Below are positions 45,577 to 53,974 of a DNA stretch of 64,000 nucleotides, one piece after another. The translations under genes were made by a program, and so were the position numbers. The DNA lies in NCBI GenBank assembly GCA_014802045.1, contig JAAVDA010000013.1, positions 1 through 64,000 of the forward strand, written 5' to 3'. Source of the DNA: Bacteroides sp. (GTDB taxonomy: Bacteria > Bacteroidota > Bacteroidia > Bacteroidales > Muribaculaceae). Each line of letters begins with the position of its first letter. Positions within the stretch are counted from its first letter, which is position 1. Below the pieces are notes generated by a model. The model ran no database searches. It saw only the letters and a program-made list of their open reading frames with translations, and was not told where the DNA came from.

Positions 45577-47331
45577 CTATCGTGGCTGCCGTTCTTTAGC
45601 CGCCACACGCTCAATAAACAGCGGTGCGGGCAATGAATCATTCTCTCCCGGCTCGGCAAGAAAATGCACGTAGCTTATGCCATCGGCAGTAGGGTTGCTC
45701 ATCGGTAGCTTGATTTTGCGCCTGCGACCATCCACTCTCACTATCGCTTTGTCTGACGGACGGTCCACATCCCACTCCACCGTCAGAGTGTGCCAGCGGT
45801 CATCTTTTATTCCGAGTTCCTTACGCGAAAGAGGAAGTATGTAGATACCCTCATAGCGTGCAACGGTGTCGCAAGGATTCATCCAACGGTCGTTGAGCAC
45901 CATCGTATGCCCTTCCGCTCCCTCCGGCAACCGGATTGAAGCTGTGAACTCTCCCTGCCTCAAAGCCGGAAAATTCCACACAGCTCCACGGATATCGCTC
46001 ACCAGACTATCGGCTTTATCATAGCGCAGCGAGAGCACATTTTGCCCCTTACGGTCGGGGTGAGCCTTCAGTTCCACACCATTTATCCGATTGTAGGAGC
46101 AGTGTCCCTTTATACCTTTTATATAGTTGAAGGTCGTCCAGTTGCGAAGACTGTCAGAGAAATCATCCGTGCGCTCTGTCTCATAGAGCCAGTCTGTGTC
46201 AAACGCCACTATCGCACGATGGAGAGGATGCTGACCGATGGCCGCCACAATCTTCCCCGGTTCCGGCTCTACAAACTGCGCCTGATGCATGCCGCGGTCT
46301 ATCCCACCGCCTCGCAGGGCATAGTCGCTCTCATTTCTCATAGGGTCAAGCATCAGTTCCCGAAATCCTCTCCATGTCTTTCCGTCGTCATCAGATATGG
46401 CCACATGGGTCACATCGCGGTTGGTAAACACATCGTCCCACACCCCGTTGGCCGTGGGAAGCTCCGGCAGAGGGGTGGTATTACACCAGAAGAATATCAA
46501 CCGCCCGTCCTTTAGCCGTCCGATGGTAGGCATCGTTATTGTGCCGTAGAACCGCGACTGGCGAGGCTCGCTCCATGTCAAGCCGCCATCCTCTGAAAAG
46601 GCCTCATAATGTTTGTCGTGAGGAGTGCGCATAAGCATCCAGAGCCGTCCGTCGGTAAGTTCTACCACGGTTGGTTCGACCGCACCATGATTCCAACGGA
46701 TACCCTTATGGAAGCCTCCCCCCGTGTGGGGAGGAGTCACAACAGTGTTCGAGCGCTGCCATGTGAGGCCGTCGTCATCCGACACATAAGTGTAGCACCC
46801 CTTTTCACCTCCGTGGGCGGCCACTATCATAAGCTTTCCGTCGCGGGCAAATACCGGAGGCTTTATCATGATAGACCCTATGCTGTCTACTTTCGTCACC
46901 GTACGGTTGCCTTTCGGACCACCCTGTGTGCGGATGCAATACACTCCATCGGCCCCCATATTCACCAGGCGCACATACTCTCCGCTTACCCGACTCGCCA
47001 CATCGGCCTGCGGCATATCGCGGGGAGAGCTCACTTTTCGCCATGTGAGGCCGTGATCACGGCTTGAAAGATAAAAGCTGCCGGCATCTGCCTGCTCGCC
47101 GTAATTATAGTGGCGCAACTCGCCGTCTGGCATCATCGACAGTCCTATATAAGCATCAGAAGGACCTGTTGCCACTTTTACCGGAGCATGAATCGAATCA
47201 AGAAAACCTCCCTGACGGGGCAAAGGATTGCGGGCTATTCCGGATGCGGCCGCAGAGGAAACGGACATGAGACCACACATTCCTCCGAATATTGTCATTA
47301 CGGTGCGTAAAAAGTAAACACTGATTTTCAT
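45577..47331 (-). CDS. BNR/Asp-box glycosidase, sialidase superfamily, with C-terminal lectin-like domain
   Basis: A 584-residue secreted protein with a signal peptide (about 1-30, ending near SSAAASG). Four Asp-boxes are visible: SSRDHGLTWR, SDDDGLTWQ, SEDGGLTWS and SDDDGKTWR, which mark a six-bladed sialidase-type propeller (about 45-385). The remaining 190 residues look like a concanavalin-like beta-sandwich (WHTLTVEWDVDRPSDKAIVR). I do not see the classic FRIP arginine motif near the N-terminus, so the exact substrate, sialic acid or another sugar, is open. Complete promoter at 47359-47390. Confidence 0.8.
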   Translation of the reverse strand: MKISVYFLRTVMTIFGGMCGLMSVSSAAASGIARNPLPRQGGFLDSIHAPVKVATGPSDAYIGLSMMPDGELRHYNYGEQADAGSFYLSSRDHGLTWRKVSSPRDMPQADVASRVSGEYVRLVNMGADGVYCIRTQGGPKGNRTVTKVDSIGSIMIKPPVFARDGKLMIVAAHGGEKGCYTYVSDDDGLTWQRSNTVVTPPHTGGGFHKGIRWNHGAVEPTVVELTDGRLWMLMRTPHDKHYEAFSEDGGLTWSEPRQSRFYGTITMPTIGRLKDGRLIFFWCNTTPLPELPTANGVWDDVFTNRDVTHVAISDDDGKTWRGFRELMLDPMRNESDYALRGGGIDRGMHQAQFVEPEPGKIVAAIGQHPLHRAIVAFDTDWLYETERTDDFSDSLRNWTTFNYIKGIKGHCSYNRINGVELKAHPDRKGQNVLSLRYDKADSLVSDIRGAVWNFPALRQGEFTASIRLPEGAEGHTMVLNDRWMNPCDTVARYEGIYILPLSRKELGIKDDRWHTLTVEWDVDRPSDKAIVRVDGRRRKIKLPMSNPTADGISYVHFLAEPGENDSLPAPLFIERVAAKERQPR

Positions 47332-47358
47332 GGTTTGCTTGTCTATATGAGTTTACCG

Positions 47359-47390
47359 CAAAGATACTCAATTCCAACCGATAATCACAA
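47359..47390 (-). promoter_or_regulatory. Promoter of the BNR glycosidase gene
   Basis: On the minus strand TTG (47390-47388), a 21-base spacer and TATCTTTG (47366-47359). Confidence 0.7.
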
Positions 47391-47403
47391 CCGTAGCACA
47401 AGA

Positions 47404-47438
47404 AAAGAGGAAAAATGGCGTGAAAAAAAATTGCCATT
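47404..47438 (-). terminator. Weak terminator after the thioredoxin/VKOR genes
   Basis: On the minus strand AATGGC and GCCATT (47438-47433 with 47419-47414) form a 6-bp stem followed by TTTCCTCTTTTC. It lies 30 bases after the small peptide gene. Confidence 0.4.
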
Positions 47439-47470
47439 CTCCCTCTTTTGATTCTTTTCTTGCATAAAAG

Positions 47471-47629
47471 TCACTCTGCAGCAGCCGCGGCTATTCTGGC
47501 CAGACGCTCAGGAGTGAGAAGCGTGCGCTTTTCGCTGATACGGATTTTATTGAGCTCGGAGGCCGAGAGCACTCTCCCGCTTTTGAGTTCCGGACGCGCT
47601 ATGCGTTTGGGGGCGTTATTCCTGTTCAT
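47471..47629 (-). CDS. 52-residue basic peptide overlapping the VKOR gene end
   Basis: An ATG at 47629 inside the last codons of the VKOR-like gene opens a 52-residue frame ending with TGA at 47473-47471. The peptide is Lys/Arg-rich, has no Cys and no membrane segment; the middle reads GRVLSASELNKIRISEKRT and it ends in an Ala run with Glu. The 14-base overlap and uniform codon use suggest real, coupled translation. It resembles in a general way the leader part of Bacteroidota peptide precursors (LS..E..KI), but lacks the double glycine. Function unknown. Confidence 0.5.
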   Translation of the reverse strand: MNRNNAPKRIARPELKSGRVLSASELNKIRISEKRTLLTPERLARIAAAAAE

Positions 47630-48632
47630 CTTTTTCAAATTTTGGAAGAATACGGTTCAGGATAAGAAGCACGGTGACATATGTGGCGCCAAGCACAAAG
47701 AAGCCTATGCCGAGAGGCCAGCCGAGCTCTATCCATCCACCACCGAGATAGCAGAAGAAAAGGAGCCACAATGTGCATTGCACGCTCACACACAGAGTAC
47801 ACCACACTTTAGCGCGGAATTTCTGATACCAGATGCTCCATGCCGTAAAGGGCAGACAGCAGAGATTGCACACAGCCAGCCAGCCCACCGATTGAGGAAA
47901 CATGAGCAGAGCCAGCAGACTCACCGAAAAATAAGCGAATCCAACCTCGCTCCAGCCGAATATGCCGAAAAATTTCGATGCTTTCATCTCTAGCACGCTG
48001 TCGCAACCGCCGGCCTGAAGCACTCCACACACACGGTCGGCAGCCGGATTGCTTATTTTCAGAGATTTCTGCACGAGCATATAAGTGAGCCAGAGACCGG
48101 CAAGATCAAGCAGAACTATCAGAATCGTCGACAAGTGGCGCCACATACCGCTTTCGGCCACAAGATAACCGAACAAAGCCACCAAAAGCAGCGGGAGCAA
48201 CCCCCGCTTCACCTTGGCCGCCACATCTTCGATATGGTGCTCGGTATAGTCGGGCTCGCAGGCATCTTCATGCGGAAATCCGAGGAGCACCCTGCCGTCC
48301 CACACCTTGTCAAATTCAGCCACATCCATGCTCTCGGCCACACCCTGAGTGAGATAGTCCACACGCTCCTTCCCCATTCCGGTCACTATCACGATGCCAC
48401 CGGGGGTGGAGGCCAGAAATGGCGGCGTAAGCAGCGAAAGCTCTCCCCGGTCGGCCACCTCCAGCCCCTGAGTGTCCACTCCGTAGCTCTGCAGCAGTTT
48501 CCCCAGACCGAAGAGCGAGCGGAAATTCATATTCCGCATCGCCATTTCGGTAGCCTTAGAAGTGTGGCGCACACCGAGCTCAGTCAGGAAGTCGGCCAGC
48601 AGATTGCCGTCATATTGCTTATCGGTTGCCAT
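47616..48632 (-). CDS. C39-like domain fused to vitamin K epoxide reductase (VKOR) family membrane protein
   Basis: A 338-residue protein. Residues 1-120 look like a peptidase C39-type domain of the kind found before bacteriocin ABC exporters (LLADFLTELGVRHTSKA, PPFLASTPGGIVIVTGM), but without an evident catalytic Cys. Residues 140-325 hold five hydrophobic segments of VKOR type, with the Cys pairs CGVLQAGGC (loop) and WCTLC (CxxC redox centre), plus CNLCC. VKOR proteins pass electrons from thioredoxin-like proteins to quinone, forming disulfides in exported proteins. The thioredoxin gene directly upstream (11 bases) fits this. Confidence 0.8.
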   Translation of the reverse strand: MATDKQYDGNLLADFLTELGVRHTSKATEMAMRNMNFRSLFGLGKLLQSYGVDTQGLEVADRGELSLLTPPFLASTPGGIVIVTGMGKERVDYLTQGVAESMDVAEFDKVWDGRVLLGFPHEDACEPDYTEHHIEDVAAKVKRGLLPLLLVALFGYLVAESGMWRHLSTILIVLLDLAGLWLTYMLVQKSLKISNPAADRVCGVLQAGGCDSVLEMKASKFFGIFGWSEVGFAYFSVSLLALLMFPQSVGWLAVCNLCCLPFTAWSIWYQKFRAKVWCTLCVSVQCTLWLLFFCYLGGGWIELGWPLGIGFFVLGATYVTVLLILNRILPKFEKDEQE

Positions 48633-48643
48633 GGCTCAGAAAA

Positions 48644-48937
48644 TCACACGTAGCCTTCCACCTTGCTCAGAAGCACCTCGCCCTCTATCTCGCCGCTATG
48701 ACGCCAGCGCTCTTCGCCGCCGGCATAGACAATGAATGTAGGCACCGATTCCACTCCGGCTGCATTGGCCGCCGAATCATTCTGATCAATATCAAGCTGC
48801 ACCACTTCGGCACGGTCTGACAAGAGTTCCTTCACCTCCTCGACCACCGGCATCATGCGGCGGCAATGAGGACACCATGTAGCGTAAAATTCCACGAGCA
48901 CCACGGGTGCCGACTGAGTAATCTGTGAGTAAGTCAT
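48644..48937 (-). CDS. Thioredoxin-family protein
   Basis: A 97-residue single thioredoxin domain with the active site WCPHC (ATWCPHCRR, about residues 22-26) and the cis-Pro region VESVPTFIVY. The active site PH in place of GP is closer to DsbA-like oxidants than to typical reductive thioredoxin. There is no signal peptide, so it is predicted cytoplasmic unless exported otherwise. It precedes the VKOR fusion by 11 bases; the two are probably a redox pair. Confidence 0.9.
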   Translation of the reverse strand: MTYSQITQSAPVVLVEFYATWCPHCRRMMPVVEEVKELLSDRAEVVQLDIDQNDSAANAAGVESVPTFIVYAGGEERWRHSGEIEGEVLLSKVEGYV

Positions 48938-49034
48938 AATAGTATATGTGTTTTAATTTAGCTTTCCAATCCTACGATTTATATAAGCGAATTGCTGTAA
49001 CTCACCTATAAAACAATCCAAATACATAAAAATG

Positions 49035-49065
49035 TTGACCCGACACGAAATATTCAGTAATTTTG
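49035..49065 (+). promoter_or_regulatory. Promoter of the GH16 gene
   Basis: TTG (49035-49037), a 20-base spacer and TAATTTTG (49058-49065). Because it lies after the ATG at 49032, the true start must be the ATG at 49092. Confidence 0.8.
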
Positions 49066-49091
49066 CATCTCATCAAAATATCCCCACCCCA

Positions 49092-49937
49092 ATGCGCAAC
49101 ATCTTACTCCCTACGTTAATATCTTCTGCCGTAGCCTTTTTCGCCGGGTGCTCACACTCCGCCTCGCCGGCCGGTGATATCCCCGAAGGATGGACCCTCG
49201 AATGGGAAGAAAACTTCGACTCTCCCACAATAGACACCACGGTCTGGAGCCGGATTGACAGAGGCACCGCCGACTGGAACAACTATATGTCTAAAGCCGA
49301 CACCTGCTACGACCTCCGCGACGGCAACCTCCTGCTCCGCGGCATAGCAGCCTATGAAGGTTGCGGCGACTCTGTGCCATATCTCACCGGCGGCCTCTAT
49401 ACCAAGGGCAAAAAAGCATTTCTCTACGGACGGCTCGACATCCGGGCCCGTATCAAGGGCGTGCAAGGATCGTGGCCGGCCATCTGGCTGCTCCCGGACC
49501 CCGCATTTGCCGACTCGGCTACAGACTGCGCATGGCCCAACGGTGGAGAAATAGACATCATGGAGCGTCTGAGCTTCGACACCATAGCCTATCAGACCGT
49601 TCACTCCTACTACACCCTCACCCTCAACCGTCCTGACAACCCGCCCCACGGCTCAACCGGACCCATCGACCCCGACGGCTACAACACCTACTCCGTCGAG
49701 ATGTATCCCGACTCTCTCCGCTTCCTCATCAACGACATCCACACCTTCACCTATCCCCGCATCGACACAGAGTTCGAAGGACAATTCCCCTTCTCCACCC
49801 CCTACTATCTGCTGATTGACATGCAGCTCGGAGGCGGCTGGGTAGGCGAAGTAAAGCCCGACGGACTACCCGCCGAAATGTTTGTAGACAGAGTGCGCTT
49901 CTACCGCCGCAGCGACTCCGTGGAAAAATCTAATTGA
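49092..49937 (+). CDS. Glycoside hydrolase family 16 lipoprotein (beta-glucanase-like)
   Basis: A 281-residue protein with a lipoprotein signal (lipobox FAGC, Cys20). The GH16 catalytic motif is NGGEIDIMER (E-x-D-x-x-E), preceded by GSWPAIWLLPD, both diagnostic. It would hydrolyse beta-1,3 or mixed-linkage beta-glucans, or related galactans, by the retaining mechanism. Start chosen at 49092 because the promoter sits just upstream and the signal peptide begins there; a frame from 49032 would add 20 residues. It stands apart from SusC/SusD genes; none is in the window. YccF follows after 24 bases. Confidence 0.9.
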   Translation: MRNILLPTLISSAVAFFAGCSHSASPAGDIPEGWTLEWEENFDSPTIDTTVWSRIDRGTADWNNYMSKADTCYDLRDGNLLLRGIAAYEGCGDSVPYLTGGLYTKGKKAFLYGRLDIRARIKGVQGSWPAIWLLPDPAFADSATDCAWPNGGEIDIMERLSFDTIAYQTVHSYYTLTLNRPDNPPHGSTGPIDPDGYNTYSVEMYPDSLRFLINDIHTFTYPRIDTEFEGQFPFSTPYYLLIDMQLGGGWVGEVKPDGLPAEMFVDRVRFYRRSDSVEKSN

Positions 49938-49961
49938 CAACCCACTTATCACCCCACACCT

Positions 49962-50333
49962 ATGAATCTGCTTCTCAATATTATCTGGGTCGTGTTCGGA
50001 GGCCTGATGATAGCCATCGAATATATTATCTCAAGCCTGCTCATGATGCTCACCATCGTGGGCATACCATTCGGACTCCAGACCATCAAACTCGCCTCAG
50101 TGGCCCTCTGGCCATTCGGCCGTCAGGTAGTGAAGTCACAAGCGTCCATGCCGGGATGCCTTAATGCGGTGATGGACATCGTGTGGTGGATAGTGGGCGG
50201 CGTGCCCATAGCCCTCACCCACCTCGGATGGGGATTGCTATTCTGCATCACCATTGTGGGAATCCCATTCGGAATCCAGCACTTCAAACTCATGGCTCTC
50301 GCCCTCTTCCCGTTTGGAAAAACCGTGATATAA
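49962..50333 (+). CDS. yccF: YccF-family membrane protein
   Basis: A 123-residue protein of two similar halves: VGIPFGLQTIKLASVALWPFG and, 55 residues later, VGIPFGIQHFKLMALALFPFG. Each half has a hydrophobic hairpin. The family is widespread and of unknown function; it is an inner-membrane protein. Its TAA overlaps the ATG of the glutaminase gene (TAATG), so the two are coupled. Confidence 0.9.
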   Translation: MNLLLNIIWVVFGGLMIAIEYIISSLLMMLTIVGIPFGLQTIKLASVALWPFGRQVVKSQASMPGCLNAVMDIVWWIVGGVPIALTHLGWGLLFCITIVGIPFGIQHFKLMALALFPFGKTVI

Positions 50334-51256
50334 TGCTGATGGACAAATATAAGAAAATCATCTCCAGAATCTACGACAGCGTATCGGCTATCCCTCCCCG
50401 GGGAAAAATCGCCGACTATATCCCCGCACTTGCCCAAGTAGCCCCCGGCAGCTATGGCATAGCCATTGCCCTGCCCGACGGGCGCACCGACGGCGTGGGC
50501 CACTGGCACACAAAATTCTCCATCCAGAGCATCTCAAAAGTGTTCACCCTCGCAATGGTGATGCGCCACATGGGCAGCTCCCTGTGGCAATACGTCGGGA
50601 GAGAACCCTCCGGCTCACCATTCAATTCGCTCGTGCAGCTCGAACACGAGCACGGCATACCCCGCAACCCCTTCATCAACGCCGGCGCCCTCGTGGTCAC
50701 CGACCGCCTCATAGGCCTCTACGACCGCCCGAAAGAGGCCATACTCTCCTTCGTGCGCTCAGTGGCCGGCAGCGACGACATCTATTTCGACAAGACCGTG
50801 GCACGCTCCGAATACGAACACGCAAGCCGCAACCTCGCCCTGGCCCATTTCATGAAAAGCTTCGGCAATATCAACGGAAGCGTCGACACCCTCATCGACG
50901 TCTACTGCAACCAATGCTCCATAGCCATGAGCTGCGAAGAGCTCGCCCGGTCATTTCTGTTTCTCACCGACCGCGGCATAAATCCCTTCGACGGCGAGAG
51001 AATCCTCAGCGTGAGCCGCGCCAAGCGCCTCAGTGCCCTGATGCTCACCTGCGGATTCTACGACGAATCGGGCGACTTCGCCTTCCGCGTCGGTCTCCCC
51101 GGCAAGAGCGGAGTGGGCGGAGGCATCGTAGCCTTCATTCCCGGCCGCCTCAGCATAGCAGTATGGAGCCCCGAACTCAACGAATACGGCAACTCCGTGC
51201 GAGGCATCGACACCCTCGAACGCTTCACCACCGACCTCGGCATCTCCATCTTCTGA
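50333..51256 (+). CDS. glsA: Glutaminase
   Basis: A 307-residue serine-dependent beta-lactamase-like glutaminase (L-glutamine to glutamate and ammonia). The catalytic pair is SIQSISKVF (Ser and Lys of SxxK). Other family stretches are NPFINAGALVVTD, YEHASRNLALAHFM and GKSGVGGGI. The start at 50333 (MLMDKYKK) is coupled to the yccF stop; the ATG at 50339 is an alternative. A longer frame reaching back to 50183 lies over yccF and is not real. It ends the GH16-yccF-glsA run. Confidence 0.93.
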   Translation: MLMDKYKKIISRIYDSVSAIPPRGKIADYIPALAQVAPGSYGIAIALPDGRTDGVGHWHTKFSIQSISKVFTLAMVMRHMGSSLWQYVGREPSGSPFNSLVQLEHEHGIPRNPFINAGALVVTDRLIGLYDRPKEAILSFVRSVAGSDDIYFDKTVARSEYEHASRNLALAHFMKSFGNINGSVDTLIDVYCNQCSIAMSCEELARSFLFLTDRGINPFDGERILSVSRAKRLSALMLTCGFYDESGDFAFRVGLPGKSGVGGGIVAFIPGRLSIAVWSPELNEYGNSVRGIDTLERFTTDLGISIF

Positions 51257-51286
51257 CCCCCTCACCAAAAAAACGTCAAAAAAAAT

Positions 51287-51316
51287 TTGCCCGTTTGAAT
51301 CTATATATTAACTTTG
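51287..51316 (+). promoter_or_regulatory. Orphan promoter
   Basis: TTG (51287-51289), a 19-base spacer and TAACTTTG (51309-51316) give a full consensus, but no ORF begins within 600 bases downstream. It may drive a non-coding RNA, a long leader, or be left from an interrupted gene. Confidence 0.6.
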
Positions 51317-51626
51317 CAACCATAAGCATAAGGCTATAGGTCTTGTGTCTTCATAAAGCCCTGCGCCGTAAGCCGGCCGAAAACGCCTCAGGAGTGAGGC
51401 TTGTTATCCGGAGGATGGGCGGGTTTTATAATGCCATATTTCGTTATAGGCGATTATGGCAGCGACATATAAAAAAAGCGTTATTGACGCTTGGTTTCTG
51501 ACTATTCGAAACTTCGCAACTTTCAGGTCAATCAGAACCATGCAACGATGATGCTCATGGGTATGTAATATCCGTGCGTTCCGAGATGGAATGCATTGCG
51601 TGTATATACATACGGCGTGGGGTCTC

Positions 51627-51682
51627 GTTGCTCGTTCGATTGACAGGGCAATGCGAAGGCCTCGAATAGTGGAGCGAGCAAC
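51627..51682 (+). ncRNA. Nested hairpin, candidate structured RNA
   Basis: GTTGCTCG (51627-51634) pairs with CGAGCAAC (51675-51682) and, inside it, TTCGA (51635-51639) with TCGAA (51662-51666). It is about 290 bases before the first gene of the cluster and downstream of the orphan promoter. Confidence 0.3.
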
Positions 51683-51973
51683 AATCGGCTTCACGCTTCT
51701 GTTTTTTCATTTCAGGACAGTTTCAGTATCAACGCCCTTTCCGGAGCCACAGGGCAATAAAAGATCAGTGCATTATTAATACTCCAATCTCCCATCAAAA
51801 ATCATTGTTAAGAATATCTCGCTCGTGTAGTGAGCCGCAATATCCACGACTAAGATATTGATAATCATATTATTCATTCCCAAATAAATGGATCGTAAAA
51901 TTTGACAGATGCCAGATTTGGAGAATCCTGTGATTATCATTATACACAATCATAAATAACACAAATAAATATT

Positions 51974-53386
51974 ATGGCAGATTATGTAAGGGTCAGTACA
52001 GGTCAAGAATACCGTATCAAACGTGACCAGAAATGGATCGAATGTGATGACCACCAAAACAAAACGCCGTTTTGGCGCGATGTTGCTGTTGCTCCGCACG
52101 GACGCACAATAGTCGACATCCGCGAAAACCGATTTAAAAATGACTTCGAATGCCAATGCGATGATGGGCGTTGGTATGAAAGAAACCGTTTGGGCGGCCT
52201 CTCTCTCACTCAGGATGAACAAGCGAATGATTATCGCAAACAAAAAGAAGAGCGTGCCGCAAAAAAGAAATCCAGAAAAGAGCTACAAGCTGCTGCGAAG
52301 GCTTCTGCTACCGAGCAGAAAAAACTTGAACAAGAGCAAGTGCACGCTGCTTGGCTTGAGGGGCTTGAGACTATAGAAGCTGATTATGCTGAGGAAACCG
52401 CGTTAAAAGAAGCTCTTTTCGGAGCTGATTACGAAACCGTGCCCTATCCGGAAAAGATCTCTCGTTTCATACGGGTTATGATTCAAAATAAAAAGGGATC
52501 TGACAACTATAGGAAGGGCTACCATGAGCTATATAATGCTATCGAGGGCGATATTTTTGAAGTCGCATTCGATGATTGGGTGGATGGCATAGAAGTAGAA
52601 AAGACAAGTCCTTCGGAGAGTGAACAATTTGTTACTCCTGACGAAATGGTACTTGTATCCAGACTAAGCGCAGACTTTGTGACAAAATTCCCTACATTCG
52701 ATGGGAAATATCCTGAGCTTTGTGAAGAGCGAATTGATGCAATTTTTGCAATGCCCCAGATTGACAATAAGAAGCCCCCATTTTATGATATATTAGGCAA
52801 GAGAAAACATAAAATGATTGCACAGGTAGAGGACGAACTGACTTCTGCGATAACAGAGCTTCGTTGGAATATCAACAACTTGAGAACTTATTTAGTGATT
52901 GCAGAGCGTGAATCTCGCAGAATGCTACGAACCACCTACGACTATAAACTCATGGTGAAGAACGGCACGGGTAGCAAGCTAAATTTCTGGGGGAATGAGA
53001 AGAGCTCATCGCCTCTTTCAATCGCTAAGCATCAGATGGAGAGCACATATGAACGGATTGCAGACACCTTGGTCAATATCTCAAAAAAGTATGACAGTGT
53101 GGTAAATGAATATAAAACTGTCTCAAAATTATATACTAAACTTTACAAGTTGACAAAGGATCCTAACCATGCATCTGCACTGTCCTTTGACATGATTAAA
53201 GGCGATGGACTGGCTATTGCCGAAGCTATTCATATGAAAGGTCGGCGTGCATTTAAGAATAACTCACTAAACCTGGGACTGCAGGCATTCAGTGGAATTG
53301 ATAAACGCGAGCGATATCTTGCCAATATCACTGATGAAGAATTAAAGAAACTATTCAGTATCAGATTCGACCTCACCATTGACTAA
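51974..53386 (+). CDS. Large soluble coiled-coil protein, first gene of the type VII-like cluster
   Basis: A 470-residue protein with no signal or membrane segment. Residues 1-85 are beta-rich with aromatic and charged residues (a small N-terminal domain). Residues 85-135 are an Ala/Lys/Glu coiled coil (KKKSRKELQAAAKASATEQK). A helical region follows, with a second coil around 290-400 (KHQMESTYERIADTLVNISK). I do not recognise any family. GC is lower (about 42 percent) than the flanking core genes, a sign of a different origin. The next gene lies 44 bases on in the same direction. A scaffold or substrate-handling role is possible but only a guess. Confidence 0.75.
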   Translation: MADYVRVSTGQEYRIKRDQKWIECDDHQNKTPFWRDVAVAPHGRTIVDIRENRFKNDFECQCDDGRWYERNRLGGLSLTQDEQANDYRKQKEERAAKKKSRKELQAAAKASATEQKKLEQEQVHAAWLEGLETIEADYAEETALKEALFGADYETVPYPEKISRFIRVMIQNKKGSDNYRKGYHELYNAIEGDIFEVAFDDWVDGIEVEKTSPSESEQFVTPDEMVLVSRLSADFVTKFPTFDGKYPELCEERIDAIFAMPQIDNKKPPFYDILGKRKHKMIAQVEDELTSAITELRWNINNLRTYLVIAERESRRMLRTTYDYKLMVKNGTGSKLNFWGNEKSSSPLSIAKHQMESTYERIADTLVNISKKYDSVVNEYKTVSKLYTKLYKLTKDPNHASALSFDMIKGDGLAIAEAIHMKGRRAFKNNSLNLGLQAFSGIDKRERYLANITDEELKKLFSIRFDLTID

Positions 53387-53430
53387 ATATCATCACAACT
53401 AAATCACGATAACGACTAAACATCTTTGCA

Positions 53431-53961
53431 ATGAACACAAGTTTCAAAATTATGCTTGGTGCCTCGTTCTTGGTGCTGATGTCATGCAGCAAGAGCTCGC
53501 AGACCGAAACCAATCCTAACACTGATAGCACAGTAGTGACTGAAGAGACGGCTATAGCTACCGTGGCTGAAGAGACCGTCAACGCGGATTTCGGTCAGAT
53601 GGAATCTACCGCACGCCAGGTGTTTGCCCTGGTGTTCCCTCCGGGCGAGAAGGCAGACGACTTTGAGGGTATAGTAATATCGAAATGCACTCCATCATTT
53701 GTCGACGCCCTCAAGCGTGCCAATGATTTCGACGACGGCAGTCTTGCCTGGTGGGCTCTCCGCACCATGGAGCAGGAAGGTCCGGAAGAAGAAAGCTCTG
53801 TCATTTCCATTACCTCTGACGGTGATGATGCAGTGCTCGTGGAGTACTCCGACATGGGGCATAAAGCCACAACCCGTCTGGAGTTTGTAAAAGATGGTGA
53901 TGACTGCAAAGTCAACGCGGCCACCATATCTTTCAATGGAGAAAGAAGAACCGTAAAATAA
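53431..53961 (+). CDS. Lipoprotein with NTF2-like fold, in type VII-like cluster
   Basis: A 176-residue lipoprotein (lipobox LMSC, Cys19) with a Thr/Glu/Ser-rich linker (about 20-50) and a C-terminal domain of about 115 residues. Strands ISITSDGDDAVLVEYSD and TRLEFVKDGDDCKVNAATIS suggest an NTF2-like or DUF4878-like cone fold. Such lipoproteins are common in Bacteroidales and of unknown function. It may be periplasmic, facing the extracytoplasmic part of the TerB-like membrane protein encoded 13 bases later. Confidence 0.75.
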   Translation: MNTSFKIMLGASFLVLMSCSKSSQTETNPNTDSTVVTEETAIATVAEETVNADFGQMESTARQVFALVFPPGEKADDFEGIVISKCTPSFVDALKRANDFDDGSLAWWALRTMEQEGPEEESSVISITSDGDDAVLVEYSDMGHKATTRLEFVKDGDDCKVNAATISFNGERRTVK

Positions 53962-53974
53962 AAAGCTGAAATCA

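Larger units (their letters stand above)
51257..51973. other. 717-base intergenic region before the type VII-like cluster
   Basis: I see no convincing gene. It holds an orphan promoter (51287-51316), a hairpin GCCTC/GAGGC near 51387-51402, and a long nested hairpin at 51627-51682. The part after 51690 is AT-rich (about 35 percent GC), like the first gene of the cluster. A minus-strand frame of 97 codons (51404-51694) has no family and no promoter. Confidence 0.6.

Noticed and set aside
49032-49091. Upstream in-frame start for the GH16 gene
   Set aside because: A complete promoter (49035-49065) lies within this stretch, so it cannot be in the message; the lipoprotein signal begins at 49092.
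50584-51339. 251-codon plus-strand frame over glsA
   Set aside because: Extremely Arg/Pro/His-rich, the usual result of reading a GC-rich gene out of frame; glsA motifs are intact in the other frame.
51404-51694. 97-codon minus-strand frame in the leader of the type VII-like cluster
   Set aside because: Odd composition (many Cys, His, Ile), no promoter box and no family; the region carries hairpins and is better treated as non-coding.
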